A DNA stretch of 64,000 nucleotides from Hyphomonadaceae bacterium (GCA_019753105.1 JAIELJ010000009.1:223486-287485); one strand, 5' to 3'. Numbered from the stretch's first letter, positions 51,738 through 63,463 are shown. Numbers and translations are program-made. The notes: a model not told the origin generated them from the letters alone.

Positions 51738-53189
51738 TTACGGCTTCAATCGCGCCGCGATTTGCTTCCTGAACGTCTCGCCGTACGGCGGGCGCAACAT
51801 GGAAAGCAAATCACCTTTGATCTGACGATAGATCCCCTTCTCGTGGCTGAACTCCACGAAGCCGCGCCGCCCGTGATAGGCGCCCATGCCGGACCCGCCG
51901 ATGCCGCCGAACGGCAGGTCGTCCATCGAGAAGTGGAAGATCACGTCATTCACGGTGACGCCGCCCGAATGCGTGCGCGCCAGCACGCGCTCGCTTTCGC
52001 CTTCATCCTCGCCGAAATAGTAAAGCGCCAACGGACGCGGGCGCGAATTGATTTCCGCAATTGCGCCGTCAAGCGACGTGTAGGTGCGGATCGGAAGCAC
52101 CGGGCCGAAGATTTCCTCCTGCATCACCGTCATGTCGTCAGTAGCGCCGACGATGAGCGTGGGCGGAATTTTGCGATGCTCTTGCTGGCTGAAATCTTCG
52201 CCAGCCGGATTGATCTCAATCACCTCTGCGCCCTTGGCACGCGCGTCGGCAATGAGGCCTTTGACTCGATCAAAGTGACGCTGATTGATCATGGCGGTGT
52301 AATCGCCATTGTCCTTGATCGTCGGAAACATCCTGGCGACCGAAGCTTTTGCTTCAGCGACAAAGCCATCGACGCTCTGCTTCGGCGCCAGAACGTAATC
52401 CGGCGCCAAGCAGATTTGGCCCGCGTTCATGGTCTTGCCAAACATCACGCGGGCCGCGGTTTTGGCGATGTCGGCGGTGTCGCTGACGATAACCGGCGAC
52501 TTGCCACCAAGTTCGAGCGTGACCGGCACGAGGTTCTCGGCGGCAGCGCGCATAACGTGCCGCCCGACCGACGTCGCGCCTGTGAAGATCAAATGATCGA
52601 ACGGTAGTGATGAGAACGCAGCGCCGACTTCCGGGCCACCGAGGATCACGGCTATCTCTTCTTCGTCGAAGTAAAGATCGATCGTCTGCGCGAGCAACGC
52701 CGAGGTCGCCGGCGTAAACTCACTCGGCTTCAACATCACTGAATTGCCGGCGGCAAATGCGCCTGCGATCGCGTCCATCGCCAGTTGCACCGGGAAATTC
52801 CAGGGCGAGATGACGCCAACTACGCCCTTGGGCTGGTAGCGAACCTCAGCTTTGGCGCCGAACACGGCGAGTGCTGCGGGCGACACCTTCCGCTTCTGCG
52901 GCTTCATCCAGTGCTCTAGCTCTGAGCGCGCCAGCTTCAGCGGGCCGATGGCCGCGGCGATGTCGGCGAACATCGACATGTCGCGCGATCGCGCTCCGAA
53001 GTCGGCCTGAATCGCCTCGATGAACTCGTCTTTGTGCTCAAGCAGCAGATTGATGCAGCGCGTCAGCCTTTCCTTGCGCACCGCAGCGCTGGGTGGGCCT
53101 TTGCGCTCATTGGCGTGCTTCTGTCGTTCCAGAACCGATTGCATCTGCGCCTTAGCGGCCTCAGCCGACGGTTCAACGAGCTTGTTCAT
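51738..53189 (-). CDS. Coniferyl-aldehyde dehydrogenase-like aldehyde dehydrogenase
   Basis: GVVGVISPWNFPVQLAMDAIAGAFAAGNSVMLKPSEFTP; VTLELGGKSPVIV; MNAGQICLAPDYVL. Confidence 0.94.
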   Translation of the reverse strand: MNKLVEPSAEAAKAQMQSVLERQKHANERKGPPSAAVRKERLTRCINLLLEHKDEFIEAIQADFGARSRDMSMFADIAAAIGPLKLARSELEHWMKPQKRKVSPAALAVFGAKAEVRYQPKGVVGVISPWNFPVQLAMDAIAGAFAAGNSVMLKPSEFTPATSALLAQTIDLYFDEEEIAVILGGPEVGAAFSSLPFDHLIFTGATSVGRHVMRAAAENLVPVTLELGGKSPVIVSDTADIAKTAARVMFGKTMNAGQICLAPDYVLAPKQSVDGFVAEAKASVARMFPTIKDNGDYTAMINQRHFDRVKGLIADARAKGAEVIEINPAGEDFSQQEHRKIPPTLIVGATDDMTVMQEEIFGPVLPIRTYTSLDGAIAEINSRPRPLALYYFGEDEGESERVLARTHSGGVTVNDVIFHFSMDDLPFGGIGGSGMGAYHGRRGFVEFSHEKGIYRQIKGDLLSMLRPPYGETFRKQIAARLKP

Positions 53190-53327
53190 GGGGTCTCCTC
53201 CCTGGAGCCGGAGTTTGGGAGCAGCCTAAACCCTGCCGTCCACGTAAGCGCAATTACCAATTTTCACCGACACTACCGCGGCATTTACCACTCGCTCATA
53301 CTCAACCCGTTAGCGTCCGAACGTTCA

Positions 53328-54413
53328 GTGATTGCAGATTCCTCGGATTTTTCACGCGTGACCGGCCAAGACGCACTCCTCCAGGGCCCCGGCGGCGAAG
53401 CCGTAGCCCAGGAAACCCTCGACCTGATGCGTTTGCACGGCGTGCCGCCGACGAGCGCCAACTATGAGGTCTGGCTTGGTTATCGGCTAGGTCGCCCGCA
53501 ATCGCTGCGGGAAGCTATCGATGGCCGCATCGCAACCGGCGAAGGCTTTACGGTCGACTTCAACGCCGAGATTTACGAGCGGTTTTTCACGGGTCTCGGT
53601 GCGTCGGCGCAGATTGTTCTGGCGGGCGAGAAGATCGCGCGCGACTTGGGACAGGTCGTTTCGTTCCTGAAAGCCACCGAAGAGAAGAGCGGCGAGTACG
53701 GGCGCACCCTTGAAACCGCCGCGACCGACCTCAATCGCGGCCTGGCACCTGACCAGATACGCCAGATCGTCTCTAGTCTCGCCGCAGCCACGCTCGATAT
53801 GGCGAACCATAATCAGACGCTGAACGAGCAACTTCAGGGCTCAACGCGCGAGATCGACACGTTGCGCGCCAGCCTTGAATCCGTGCGTGTTGAGTCGCTC
53901 ACAGATAGCCTCACTGGCCTCGCCAATCGCCGGATGTTCGATGAGACGCTGCGCATGCGCCTGGATGAGGCGCGGGCTCAGAATACCGATTTGTGCCTCG
54001 TCCTCTGCGACATCGATCACTTCAAGCGCTTCAACGACACCTGGGGCCACCATACCGGCGACCAGATCCTGCGATTCCTGGCCAGCGCCATGCAGGCGCA
54101 TGCTCGCCCTGATTTCCTCGTTGCGCGCTATGGCGGCGAGGAATTCGCGATGATCATGCCGCGCATGAATCTCCGCGCTGCACAGCAAACCGCCGAAGCG
54201 CTGCGCGGGGCGATCCAAGCCAAGCGGCTGCGCCGGCGTTCGACCAATGAAGACCTGGGGCAAGTGACGGTGTCTATGGGCATAGCTCGCCTTCAGGCCG
54301 GCGATACGCCTCAAGGCATCATCGAACGCGCCGATGCGTGCCTCTACTCGTCCAAGCGCAACGGCCGCAATCAAGTGACGACCGACGCCACGCCGGTGCT
54401 TTACGTCGCGTAG
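53328..54413 (+). CDS. GGDEF-domain diguanylate cyclase (probable GTG start at 53328; ORF opens at 53034 antisense to the ALDH gene)
   Basis: DSLTGLANRRMFDETL; CDIDHFKRFNDTWGHHTGDQILRFLA; RPDFLVARYGGEEFAMIMP. Confidence 0.9.
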   Translation: MIADSSDFSRVTGQDALLQGPGGEAVAQETLDLMRLHGVPPTSANYEVWLGYRLGRPQSLREAIDGRIATGEGFTVDFNAEIYERFFTGLGASAQIVLAGEKIARDLGQVVSFLKATEEKSGEYGRTLETAATDLNRGLAPDQIRQIVSSLAAATLDMANHNQTLNEQLQGSTREIDTLRASLESVRVESLTDSLTGLANRRMFDETLRMRLDEARAQNTDLCLVLCDIDHFKRFNDTWGHHTGDQILRFLASAMQAHARPDFLVARYGGEEFAMIMPRMNLRAAQQTAEALRGAIQAKRLRRRSTNEDLGQVTVSMGIARLQAGDTPQGIIERADACLYSSKRNGRNQVTTDATPVLYVA

Positions 54414-54485
54414 GCGCCGTTCCGGCAGCGTATCCACACCGGTCGAAGCTCTGTTAAGCTCCGCGGAAATACGCGGAGGAACGTC

Positions 54486-55268
54486 ATGGCGAAGGCCACC
54501 TACAAACTCGTTGGTAATGTCGCGCTGATCACGCTTGCCGACCCGGCGACGCTGAACGCCATCGCGCCGGACATGATTGCCGAGGTCGACGCCTTTATTG
54601 ATCGCGCGGTCACCGAAGCGCGCGCGATCGTGTTGACTGGCGAGGGCCGCGGTTTTTCCTCCGGCGCCAATCTCGCCGGGCGTGATCGTCCGGTTTCGGA
54701 CGACGGCGGACTCGATCTCGGTATTCGGCTCGAAGAGACGTACAATCCGTTCGTCAGCAAGTTGCGCGAATTGCCGATCCCGTTCGTCACCGCGGTGAAT
54801 GGCGCGGCGGCCGGCATCGGCTGCTCGTTCGCGCTGCTCGGCGACATCATCGTGGCCGGTGAGAGCGCCTACTTCCTGCAAGCCTTCCGCCGCATCGGGC
54901 TCGTTCCAGACGGCAGCGCCACCTATCACCTGCCCCGCATGGCAACGCGTGCGCGCGCGATGGAGATGATGCTGCTCGGCGAGAAGCTCCCCGCCGCGAA
55001 GGCGCTTGAGTGGGGCCTGATCAATCGCTGTGTCCGCGACGCTGAGCTGATGCCAACCGCGATGGCGATTGCGACCGAACTCTCAAATGGTCCGACCAAG
55101 ACGCTCGGGATGATCCGCCAAATGGTCTGGCGCTCGCTCGACGCTGACTGGGCGGAGCAGCTGCGGGATGAGCGCCATACGCAGCGTTTGGCGGGGCGAA
55201 CTGAAGATTTCGTCGAGGGCGTGCAGGCGTTTTTCCAGAAGCGGCCGGCGAACTTCAAGGGCTCCTAA
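54486..55268 (+). CDS. Enoyl-CoA hydratase/isomerase family protein
   Basis: AIVLTGEGRGFSSGANLAGRD; PFVTAVNGAAAGIGCSFALLGDIIVAGESAYF. Confidence 0.93.
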   Translation: MAKATYKLVGNVALITLADPATLNAIAPDMIAEVDAFIDRAVTEARAIVLTGEGRGFSSGANLAGRDRPVSDDGGLDLGIRLEETYNPFVSKLRELPIPFVTAVNGAAAGIGCSFALLGDIIVAGESAYFLQAFRRIGLVPDGSATYHLPRMATRARAMEMMLLGEKLPAAKALEWGLINRCVRDAELMPTAMAIATELSNGPTKTLGMIRQMVWRSLDADWAEQLRDERHTQRLAGRTEDFVEGVQAFFQKRPANFKGS

Positions 55269-55644
55269 AGCTTCTTCTTTTTTTCGCTCTCTTCGGCTTC
55301 GCCGCAGCTTTAGCGCGCGCGACAGCGAGCGCTTTGCGTCCCCACATCACCGCTTCTTCCTGATCGTCGAGCGCGCTTTCGGGCAAGCGCCAATAGCCCA
55401 TCTCGACCTGTTCACCTTTGCGCGGGCCGCTTTCCGGCACCCAGATGAACGGGCCAGAGCCGACTTCACGCAATTCATTGCGCAGCGCGTCATCGACCTT
55501 AATGTGGATCGTGTCGCTCAAGATCAGCAGGAACATCACGCCATCGGCGTAACCGCCTGCGCCGCCGAACATGCGTTTGATCTGGATGGGGCCTACGCCT
55601 TCGAACAGCTCACCCACGAAATCGTGGAAGCCGTTGTCCGCCAT
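55255..55644 (-). CDS. TfoX N-terminal-domain protein (ORF opens at 55740)
   Basis: FVGELFEGVGPIQIKRMFGGAGGYADGVMFLLILSDTIHIKVDD. Confidence 0.88.
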   Translation of the reverse strand: MADNGFHDFVGELFEGVGPIQIKRMFGGAGGYADGVMFLLILSDTIHIKVDDALRNELREVGSGPFIWVPESGPRKGEQVEMGYWRLPESALDDQEEAVMWGRKALAVARAKAAAKPKRAKKRRSFRSP

Positions 55645-55645
55645 C

Positions 55646-56008
55646 TTAGCTTTCAACTTTGGCCGGTTCGATGGTGACGCTCTCGCCGCAGCCGCAAGCG
55701 TCAGTTTCGTTCGGATTGCGGAAGACGAAGCGGGACGCAAGGCGCGTCGTCTCGTAGTCGATCACTGAGCCCAGCAGGAAGAGCACGGCGTCTGCCTTCA
55801 CCAGGATTTGCACGCCCTGATCCTCGACTACCTCATCAAGCGGCTCGGGCGCATCGGCATATTGCATGACGTATTCCATGCCGGCGCAGCCGCCTTTGGT
55901 GACGCCCACGCGAAGGTACGGCTTCTGCCCGCCCGCGATGATCGCTTTCACGCGCTCGGCGGCCGCTTCCGTCAGCGACACGACTTTGGGTCTGGGGCGT
56001 CTTGTCAT
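55646..56008 (-). CDS. sufA: Iron-sulfur cluster assembly accessory protein (A-type)
   Basis: YLRVGVTKGGCAGMEYVMQYAD...FRNPNETDACGCGESVTI. Confidence 0.95.
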   Translation of the reverse strand: MTRRPRPKVVSLTEAAAERVKAIIAGGQKPYLRVGVTKGGCAGMEYVMQYADAPEPLDEVVEDQGVQILVKADAVLFLLGSVIDYETTRLASRFVFRNPNETDACGCGESVTIEPAKVES

Positions 56009-56011
56009 GGC

Positions 56012-56362
56012 TTACAACATATTCAGTTCGAGCTTGGCTTCGTCGCTCATGCGCGCAGGCGTCCACGGCGGTTCGAAGACGAGATTTACTTTGGCGCCGG
56101 TGACACCCTTCACTTTGCGCGCCGCGTCTTCCACCCAGCCCGGCATCTCGCCAGCTACAGGACAACCCGGCGCGGTCAGCGTCATCTCGATATCGACGAA
56201 GCCCTCATCATTGATATCAACTTTGTAGATGAGGCCTAATTCGTAAACATCAACCGGGATCTCCGGATCGAACACGGTCTTGAACTGGCTCACCAAATCA
56301 TCAGTGATCCTGTCGAGTTCCGCTTTCGGGATCGCGGATGTGGTGGGGGCGACGCCGTCCAT
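56012..56362 (-). CDS. SUF-associated DUF59/MIP18-family protein (SufT-like)
   Basis: VFDPEIPVDVYELGLIYKVDINDEGFVDIEMTLTAPGCPVAGEMPGWVEDA. Confidence 0.93.
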   Translation of the reverse strand: MDGVAPTTSAIPKAELDRITDDLVSQFKTVFDPEIPVDVYELGLIYKVDINDEGFVDIEMTLTAPGCPVAGEMPGWVEDAARKVKGVTGAKVNLVFEPPWTPARMSDEAKLELNML

Positions 56363-56366
56363 CTCG

Positions 56367-57611
56367 TTAACTCAGCAATTTGCGCGCTTTGTGCAGCGCT
56401 TCGATGAATGAATCGACCTCTTCGGCCGTGTTGTAGCACGCAAAGCTCGCCCGCGCCGTAGCGCTGACACCGAGGCGCTGCATCAGCGGCTGCGCACAAT
56501 GGTGGCCAGCGCGGATCGCTACACCTTGGCGGTCGAGAATTTGGGCGATGTCGTGCGGGTGCGCGCCCTCGACACTGAAGGCGATGATTGAGGCTTTATC
56601 CGACGCCTGGCCGTGCAACGTGACCCAGTTCAATCCACGCAGCGCATCCATCGCCCGATCACGCAGCATCGCTTCGTGTGCCTCGATGGCGGTGCGATCT
56701 TGCGCCTCGTACCAATCGAATGCCGCCTTCAGCCCGATCGCCTCAAGGATCGGCGGTGTGCCGGCTTCGAGGCGGTGCGGCGGTTCGTTGTAGAGCACGC
56801 GTTCGCGCTCAACGATGTCGATCATCTCGCCGCCGCCCTCGAACGGCGGCCATTGCGCTAGCAGTTCGCGCTTACCGTAAAGCACGCCGATGCCGGTTGG
56901 CCCGTAGAGCTTGTGGCCGGTGAAGGCGTAGAAATCGACGTCCAGTGCTTGCACATCGACGCGGCTATGCACGACGGCTTGGCAGCCATCGAGCAGCACG
57001 GGTACGCCTTTCGCATGCGCGATGCGGACGATCTCCGCCGCCGGTGTCCGCGCGCCGAGCACGTTCGACATATGGCTGATCGCCACCATCTTCGTGCGCG
57101 GGCCGATCAGTGCGTCGAATGCTGCGAGATCGATGCCGCCGTCGTCGTCGATATCGAGCCACTTCAGCACCGCGCCTCTGCGCTCGCGCAAGAAATGCCA
57201 CGGCACGATGTTGGAGTGGTGCTCCATCACGGAAAGCACGATCTCGTCGCCCGGCTGAATGTTCACGCCGTTCGCCACGATGTTGATCGCCTGTGTGCCA
57301 CCCTTGGTGAACACGATGCATTCCGGCTGCGGCGCATTGATGAGGCGCGCGACGGCTTCACGGGCCGCTTCGAACGCGGTTGTCGTCTCGTTGGCGAGCG
57401 TGTGTAGACCGCGGTGAACGTTGGCGTAGCTCCCGCGCATGGCGCCGGCCATAGCCTCGATGACGGCTTCCGGTTTCTGCGCGCTGGCAGCATTGTCGAG
57501 ATAAACGAGCGGGCGGCCGTTTACCGCGCGAGACAGGATCGGGAAGTCGTCGCGGATGCGCGCGACATCGAACGGGCGTTTGAAGTCGTTTGGCTTTTGG
57601 GGCGCGTTCAT
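56367..57611 (-). CDS. sufS: Cysteine desulfurase SufS (ORF opens at 57629)
   Basis: LVYLDNAASAQKPEAVIEAM; FYAFTGHKLYGPTGIGVLYGK; IRAGHHCAQPLM. Confidence 0.96.
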   Translation of the reverse strand: MNAPQKPNDFKRPFDVARIRDDFPILSRAVNGRPLVYLDNAASAQKPEAVIEAMAGAMRGSYANVHRGLHTLANETTTAFEAAREAVARLINAPQPECIVFTKGGTQAINIVANGVNIQPGDEIVLSVMEHHSNIVPWHFLRERRGAVLKWLDIDDDGGIDLAAFDALIGPRTKMVAISHMSNVLGARTPAAEIVRIAHAKGVPVLLDGCQAVVHSRVDVQALDVDFYAFTGHKLYGPTGIGVLYGKRELLAQWPPFEGGGEMIDIVERERVLYNEPPHRLEAGTPPILEAIGLKAAFDWYEAQDRTAIEAHEAMLRDRAMDALRGLNWVTLHGQASDKASIIAFSVEGAHPHDIAQILDRQGVAIRAGHHCAQPLMQRLGVSATARASFACYNTAEEVDSFIEALHKARKLLS

Positions 57612-58504
57612 GCGTGTGCCTCCAACCATGTGGCGATGCGCTCACGTAGTTCGGCATCGATCGCCTCAGGCAGATCTTCCGGGATCGCGCCAAGGAGGAA
57701 CGCTTCGATCAACATGGCTCGCGCTTGTTTCTCCGGCACGCCGCGCGAGCGCAGATAGAACTTGGCCGCTTCATCGAGACCACCGGCAGTGTTGCCATGC
57801 GCGCATTGCACGTCATCGGCGTGGATCAGCAACTCCGGCTTGGCGAATATCTCAGCGCCCGCTTCGAGCAGCATGCCATGATGATACTGGCGCGCGTCCG
57901 TCTGTTGCGCGGCGCGCTCGACGACGATCTTGCCCTGGAACACGCCACGTCCGCCCTTCGCGGCGACGCCCTTGATGAGTTGGCGCGTTTCGGCGCCGGG
58001 CGCGTTGTGCATGATCACGGAGGTAAGGTCCGCGTGCTTGCCCGTGCTCGCGAGGTAGGCGCCGTTGAGTTCGATCTTAGCGGCCTCACCATCAACGCTC
58101 ACATGCGTCTCGACCCGCGCGAGCTTGCCGCCCTCCGCGAGCACGAATTGACGGAACGTCCCACCTGCCGCGATGCGGACATGAGCGGCGTCGAGCGATA
58201 CCGCGTCACTGGCTTCCTGCACGATGACCCGAACCAATGTCGCGCCAGCGGCCACATGTGCATCGAGCAAGCGCGGCGCGAACGTCTTCGCTGGGCGATC
58301 GACGCGAACGACGCTCTGGCCCGCAGCCAGTGACAGCGTCTCGACATTGTCCGCCTGCGCCGCGAGGGCGCCGATCACGCCGCCATGGGCGGTTGTCACT
58401 GCGCTGCGTTTCGCGTCGAGCGGTACGCCGTCCATCGCCGCGCGGAGGTCGGAATATTTCCACGCTTCGTTACGGCGCGTTGGGAGGTCGGCGAGTTGGA
58501 TCAC
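57608..58504 (-). CDS. sufD: Fe-S assembly scaffold SufD
   Basis: GVFQGKIVVERAAQQTDARQYHHGMLLEAGAEIFAKPELLIHADDVQCAHGNTAGGLDE. Confidence 0.95.
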   Translation of the reverse strand: MIQLADLPTRRNEAWKYSDLRAAMDGVPLDAKRSAVTTAHGGVIGALAAQADNVETLSLAAGQSVVRVDRPAKTFAPRLLDAHVAAGATLVRVIVQEASDAVSLDAAHVRIAAGGTFRQFVLAEGGKLARVETHVSVDGEAAKIELNGAYLASTGKHADLTSVIMHNAPGAETRQLIKGVAAKGGRGVFQGKIVVERAAQQTDARQYHHGMLLEAGAEIFAKPELLIHADDVQCAHGNTAGGLDEAAKFYLRSRGVPEKQARAMLIEAFLLGAIPEDLPEAIDAELRERIATWLEAHA

Positions 58505-59247
58505 GCGGCCCTCAGGTATTTGTCGTAGCCATCGCGCTCGAGTTCGAGCGCAAGCTCTGGCCCGCCGCTGGCGACGATAGCGCCGCGTGCGAGGATGTGG
58601 ACGCGATCTGGTTTGATGTAGTCGAGCAGCCGCTGATAGTGCGTGATCACCAGCATGGCGCGATCGGGCGCGCGCAATGCGTTGACGTTTTCAGCGACAA
58701 TGCGCAGCGCATCGATATCGAGACCGGAATCGGTTTCGTCGAGGATCGCGAAGCGCGGCTGCAGCACCGCCATTTGCAGCGCCTCGAAGCGCTTCTTCTC
58801 GCCGCCGGAGAAGCCGACGTTCAACGGCCGCTTCATCATGTCCATGTCGATCTTCAGCGCAGCGGCTTTCTCACGCAGCAGGGTGAGAAGTTGAGGCGCC
58901 GGCATCGGCTCTTGACCGTTCGCTTTCCGCTGCGCGTTGAGCGCCGCTTTCAGGAACGCGATGGCCGAAAGCCCAGGGATTTCGACCGGATACTGAAAGG
59001 AGAGGAACAGCCCCTTCGCGGCGCGCTCCTCTGGGTCGAGCGCAAGCAGGTCGGCGCCATCAAGCGTAGCGCTGCCGCTCTTTGCCTCGTAGCCAGCCCG
59101 GCCCGATAGCGCATACGCGAGCGTCGACTTACCGGCGCCGTTCGGCCCCATGATGGCATGCGTCTCGCCGGCCGGAACGCTGAGCGTCAGCCCCTTAATG
59201 ATCTCGGCGCCGCCAACGGCGACGTGCAGATCGCGAACTTCAAACAA
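58501..59247 (-). CDS. sufC: Fe-S assembly ATPase SufC (probable TTG start near 59247; ORF opens at 59472)
   Basis: [68 protein letters not shown]. Confidence 0.95.
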   Translation of the reverse strand: MFEVRDLHVAVGGAEIIKGLTLSVPAGETHAIMGPNGAGKSTLAYALSGRAGYEAKSGSATLDGADLLALDPEERAAKGLFLSFQYPVEIPGLSAIAFLKAALNAQRKANGQEPMPAPQLLTLLREKAAALKIDMDMMKRPLNVGFSGGEKKRFEALQMAVLQPRFAILDETDSGLDIDALRIVAENVNALRAPDRAMLVITHYQRLLDYIKPDRVHILARGAIVASGGPELALELERDGYDKYLRAA

Positions 59248-59541
59248 TGGGCTTGCCCCCTTGATAGTCTTTGACCGAACGAATGCGGTCGCCTCGAAAG
59301 CGGGCGACGCTTGTAAACCAAAGCACGCCAACGAATGCGGCGAGCACGAAAATGAAAACGCCTTTGACGAACTCGAAGTGCGTCGCGTACCAGCCGAACG
59401 CGCCGGCGCCGATGAGCATGCAGGCGATGAAGCCCGCAACAACCACCCAGCCCTTCCAGTGCACTGGCGCAAGAGATTGGCGCGGGCTGCTGAGTGGAAA
59501 GCGGCGCGCGAACCAGTATTCGGTCTTTGGCTCCTCTTTCT

Positions 59542-59545
<4 letters not shown>
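59240..59545 (-). CDS. Small two-TM membrane protein embedded in the suf operon
   Basis: [53 protein letters not shown]; lies between sufB and sufC with overlapping ends. Confidence 0.75.
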
Positions 59546-61025
<1,480 letters not shown>

Positions 61026-61029
<4 letters not shown>

Positions 61030-62150
61030 GCTGCTGCCCCTTGCGCGCGGCGCGCGGTAATCTTGGCGAGTGCGTTGAGCGCTTCGTCGACGTCGCTCTC
61101 CTTCGACTCGTGCCCGAAGCTCACGCGCAGAGCGGCTTTGGCCAATGCTGCCTCGACACGCATCGCGGCGAGCACGCGGCTGGAGCGAACTTTCCCGGAT
61201 GAGCACGCGGCGCCAGAGCTTATAGCCACGCCCTCGAGATCCATCGCAATCACGGCGGTCTCAGCAGCCAGACCAGGGAGCGCGAAGTTCGAGGTGTTCG
61301 GCAAGCGCTTAGCATCGGCGCCGAACACAACCGCGTCCCCCGGCAATCCAGCTTCGAAGCGATCGCGAAGTGCTGCAACGCGCGCGCTTTCTTCGGCGAG
61401 ATCGCGCAGCGCCCATTCGACAGCGACGCCGAAACCGACGATAGCGCCGGCGTTCTCGGTGCCCGGACGGCGACCACGTTCTTGGCCGCCGCCGAAGCGC
61501 GTCGTCGCGAACGGCGCACCGGGCGCGAGGATGAGCGCGCCCACGCCCGTTGGTCCGCCGAGTTTGTGGCTGGAGACGACAAGGTAAGTTGCGTCGAGGT
61601 CAGCGATATCGACGGGGATGCGGCCGAAGGCTTGGGCGGCATCGACGAGGAGCAGCGCACCGCGTTCGCGGCAGAGCGCAGCGACCTTGGGCACAGGTTG
61701 GATCACGCCCGTTTCATTGTTTGCCAACTGAAGCGCGACGAGCGCCGGCTTCGGCGCATCGGCAAGCAGACGCGCGAGAGCTTCGAGGTCGAGGACGCCG
61801 TTTGCATCGACGGGCGCAACCCGATCGGCTTTCAGCCCGCGGGTGGCGTGTTCGAACACAGCGTCATGCTCGACGGCGCTGATGATCAGCGAGGCAGCGC
61901 CTGCGCTCGTCATCGCGAGTTGTAGCGCTTCGCTTGCGCCTGAGGTGAACACCACGTTTTCCGCAGCCGCGCCGACCCCTGCGCCGATCTTCTCGCGCGC
62001 GTCTTCGATTTGCGCGCGGGCGCGGCGGCCGAAGCTGTGCACGGACGAGGCGTTCCCCGCTTGCGCCATGGCGCGCGCCATCGCGACCGCCGCTTCAGCG
62101 CGGAGTGGCGCGCCGGCATTGTAGTCGCAATAGATCGGCGTTCTGGTCAT
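61026..62150 (-). CDS. Cysteine desulfurase (IscS/NifS-like)
   Basis: [61 protein letters not shown]. Confidence 0.94.
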
Positions 62151-62154
62151 TACG

Positions 62155-62598
62155 TTATTCTGCCGCCACGTGCGTTGCGTCGTCGAAGCGACGGTTCAAG
62201 ACATCCGCGAGAGATACGGATGCGAGAAAGCCTTGGATGCGATCCCCCATTTCCTGCCAAAGGCCATGTGCGATGCAGCGGCCGCTTTTGCCGAGGCAGC
62301 TCTTCATCGACTCTTCGTCGCAGCGCGTTGCTTTGATCGGCTCGTTCACGGCGGCGATGACTTCAGCGACGGTGATCGAGTCCGTTTCGCGCGCGAGCCG
62401 GTAGCCGCCGCCGGGCCCGCGCACGCCGGAGACCAATCCAGCTCGGCGCATGCGGGCGAACAGCTGTTCGAGGTAGGAGAGCGATATCTCCTGGCGACGG
62501 GCGATATCCTGCAGCGGCACGGCGCGTTCGACGCCGCCGTGCAGCGCCAGATCGGCCATAGCCATCACCGCATAGCGGCCCTTCGACGTTAAACGCAT
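62155..62598 (-). CDS. iscR: Rrf2-family regulator IscR
   Basis: MRLTSKGRYAVMAMADLALHGG...ISLSYLEQLFARMRRAGLVSGVRGPGGGYRLAR; CDEESMKSCLGKSGRCIAHGLW. Confidence 0.95.
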   Translation of the reverse strand: MRLTSKGRYAVMAMADLALHGGVERAVPLQDIARRQEISLSYLEQLFARMRRAGLVSGVRGPGGGYRLARETDSITVAEVIAAVNEPIKATRCDEESMKSCLGKSGRCIAHGLWQEMGDRIQGFLASVSLADVLNRRFDDATHVAAE

Positions 62599-62702
62599 AC
62601 CTGTCCCTTCCCGCGCCCTCGCACGCCCCCAATTTCTCGTGCTAGAAGCCGCCCCTTTCGGGCGTAGGGCCCGTACCCGGGCCGTCCTGGTTGTCAGCTA
62701 GG

Positions 62703-62723
62703 ATACCTGAGTGTTTTGGTCAA
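62703..62723 (-). promoter_or_regulatory. Candidate type-1 IscR/Rrf2 operator
   Basis: Minus strand TTGACCAAAACACTCAGGTAT fits recalled consensus YYGACTRWWWYAGTCRRSTAT at about 19/21 positions; upstream of iscR. Confidence 0.6.
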
Positions 62724-62769
62724 GAATTAGCTCGCCCTTTTTGGGGCGGGACGGGGTCGTGAAGCACAT

Positions 62770-63456
62770 ATGCCAGAAGTGATTTTCCCGGGCGCCGCGG
62801 GGCGCGTTGAGGGCCGTTATCAGGAACCGCCGCGCGAAGGCGCGCCGATCGCCCTCATTCTCCATGGCCACCCGCGCGCGGGCGGCTCGATGCAGGACCG
62901 GGTCACGGTGCAGCTCTACAAGCTCTACGTCGAAAAGGGCTTCGGCGTTCTGCGCTTCAACTTCCGCGGCATCGGACGCTCACAAGGCGTGTTCGACAAC
63001 GGCATGGGCGAACTCTCGGACGCCGCTTCGGCGCTCGACTATCTGCAGAGCATGAACCCGAATGCAGAGCAGTGCTGGGTCGGCGGCTATTCGTTCGGCG
63101 CTTGGATCGGCTTGCAGCTCTTGATGCGCCGCCCAGAGATCGACGGCTTCATCGCGGTGGCGCCGCCGGCGAACCACTACGATCTTTCGTTCCTGGCGCC
63201 CTGCCCGGCTTCAGGCGTCATCATCTATGGCAACCGCGATAGCGTAACGACGGCGCCGGATATGGAGCGCGTCATCAGCCGCATCCGCACGCAGAAGAAT
63301 ATAAAGGTCGATGGCGCGTTGATCGACGGCGCCGACCACTTCTTCCGCGGCCGTGATCCGGGCCAAGATCACCTGGCTGATGTTGAGCGCCACGCGCGCG
63401 AATATCTCGAACGCCGCATGGCCGAACCACCGCGCCCGCCGACGAGCAAGCGTTAG
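62770..63456 (+). CDS. Alpha/beta hydrolase
   Basis: ALILHGHPRAGGSMQDRV; FGVLRFNFRGIGRSQGVFD; WVGGYSFGAWIGLQLL; GADHFF. Confidence 0.92.
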   Translation: MPEVIFPGAAGRVEGRYQEPPREGAPIALILHGHPRAGGSMQDRVTVQLYKLYVEKGFGVLRFNFRGIGRSQGVFDNGMGELSDAASALDYLQSMNPNAEQCWVGGYSFGAWIGLQLLMRRPEIDGFIAVAPPANHYDLSFLAPCPASGVIIYGNRDSVTTAPDMERVISRIRTQKNIKVDGALIDGADHFFRGRDPGQDHLADVERHAREYLERRMAEPPRPPTSKR

Positions 63457-63463
63457 TCTCACA

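Noticed and set aside
53034-53327. N-terminal 98-codon extension of the GGDEF ORF
   Set aside because: Overlaps the start of the aldehyde dehydrogenase on the other strand; the GTG at 53328 is a more plausible start.
53841-54929. 362-aa minus-strand ORF opposite the GGDEF and enoyl-CoA hydratase genes
   Set aside because: Spans two well-supported plus-strand genes; shadow.
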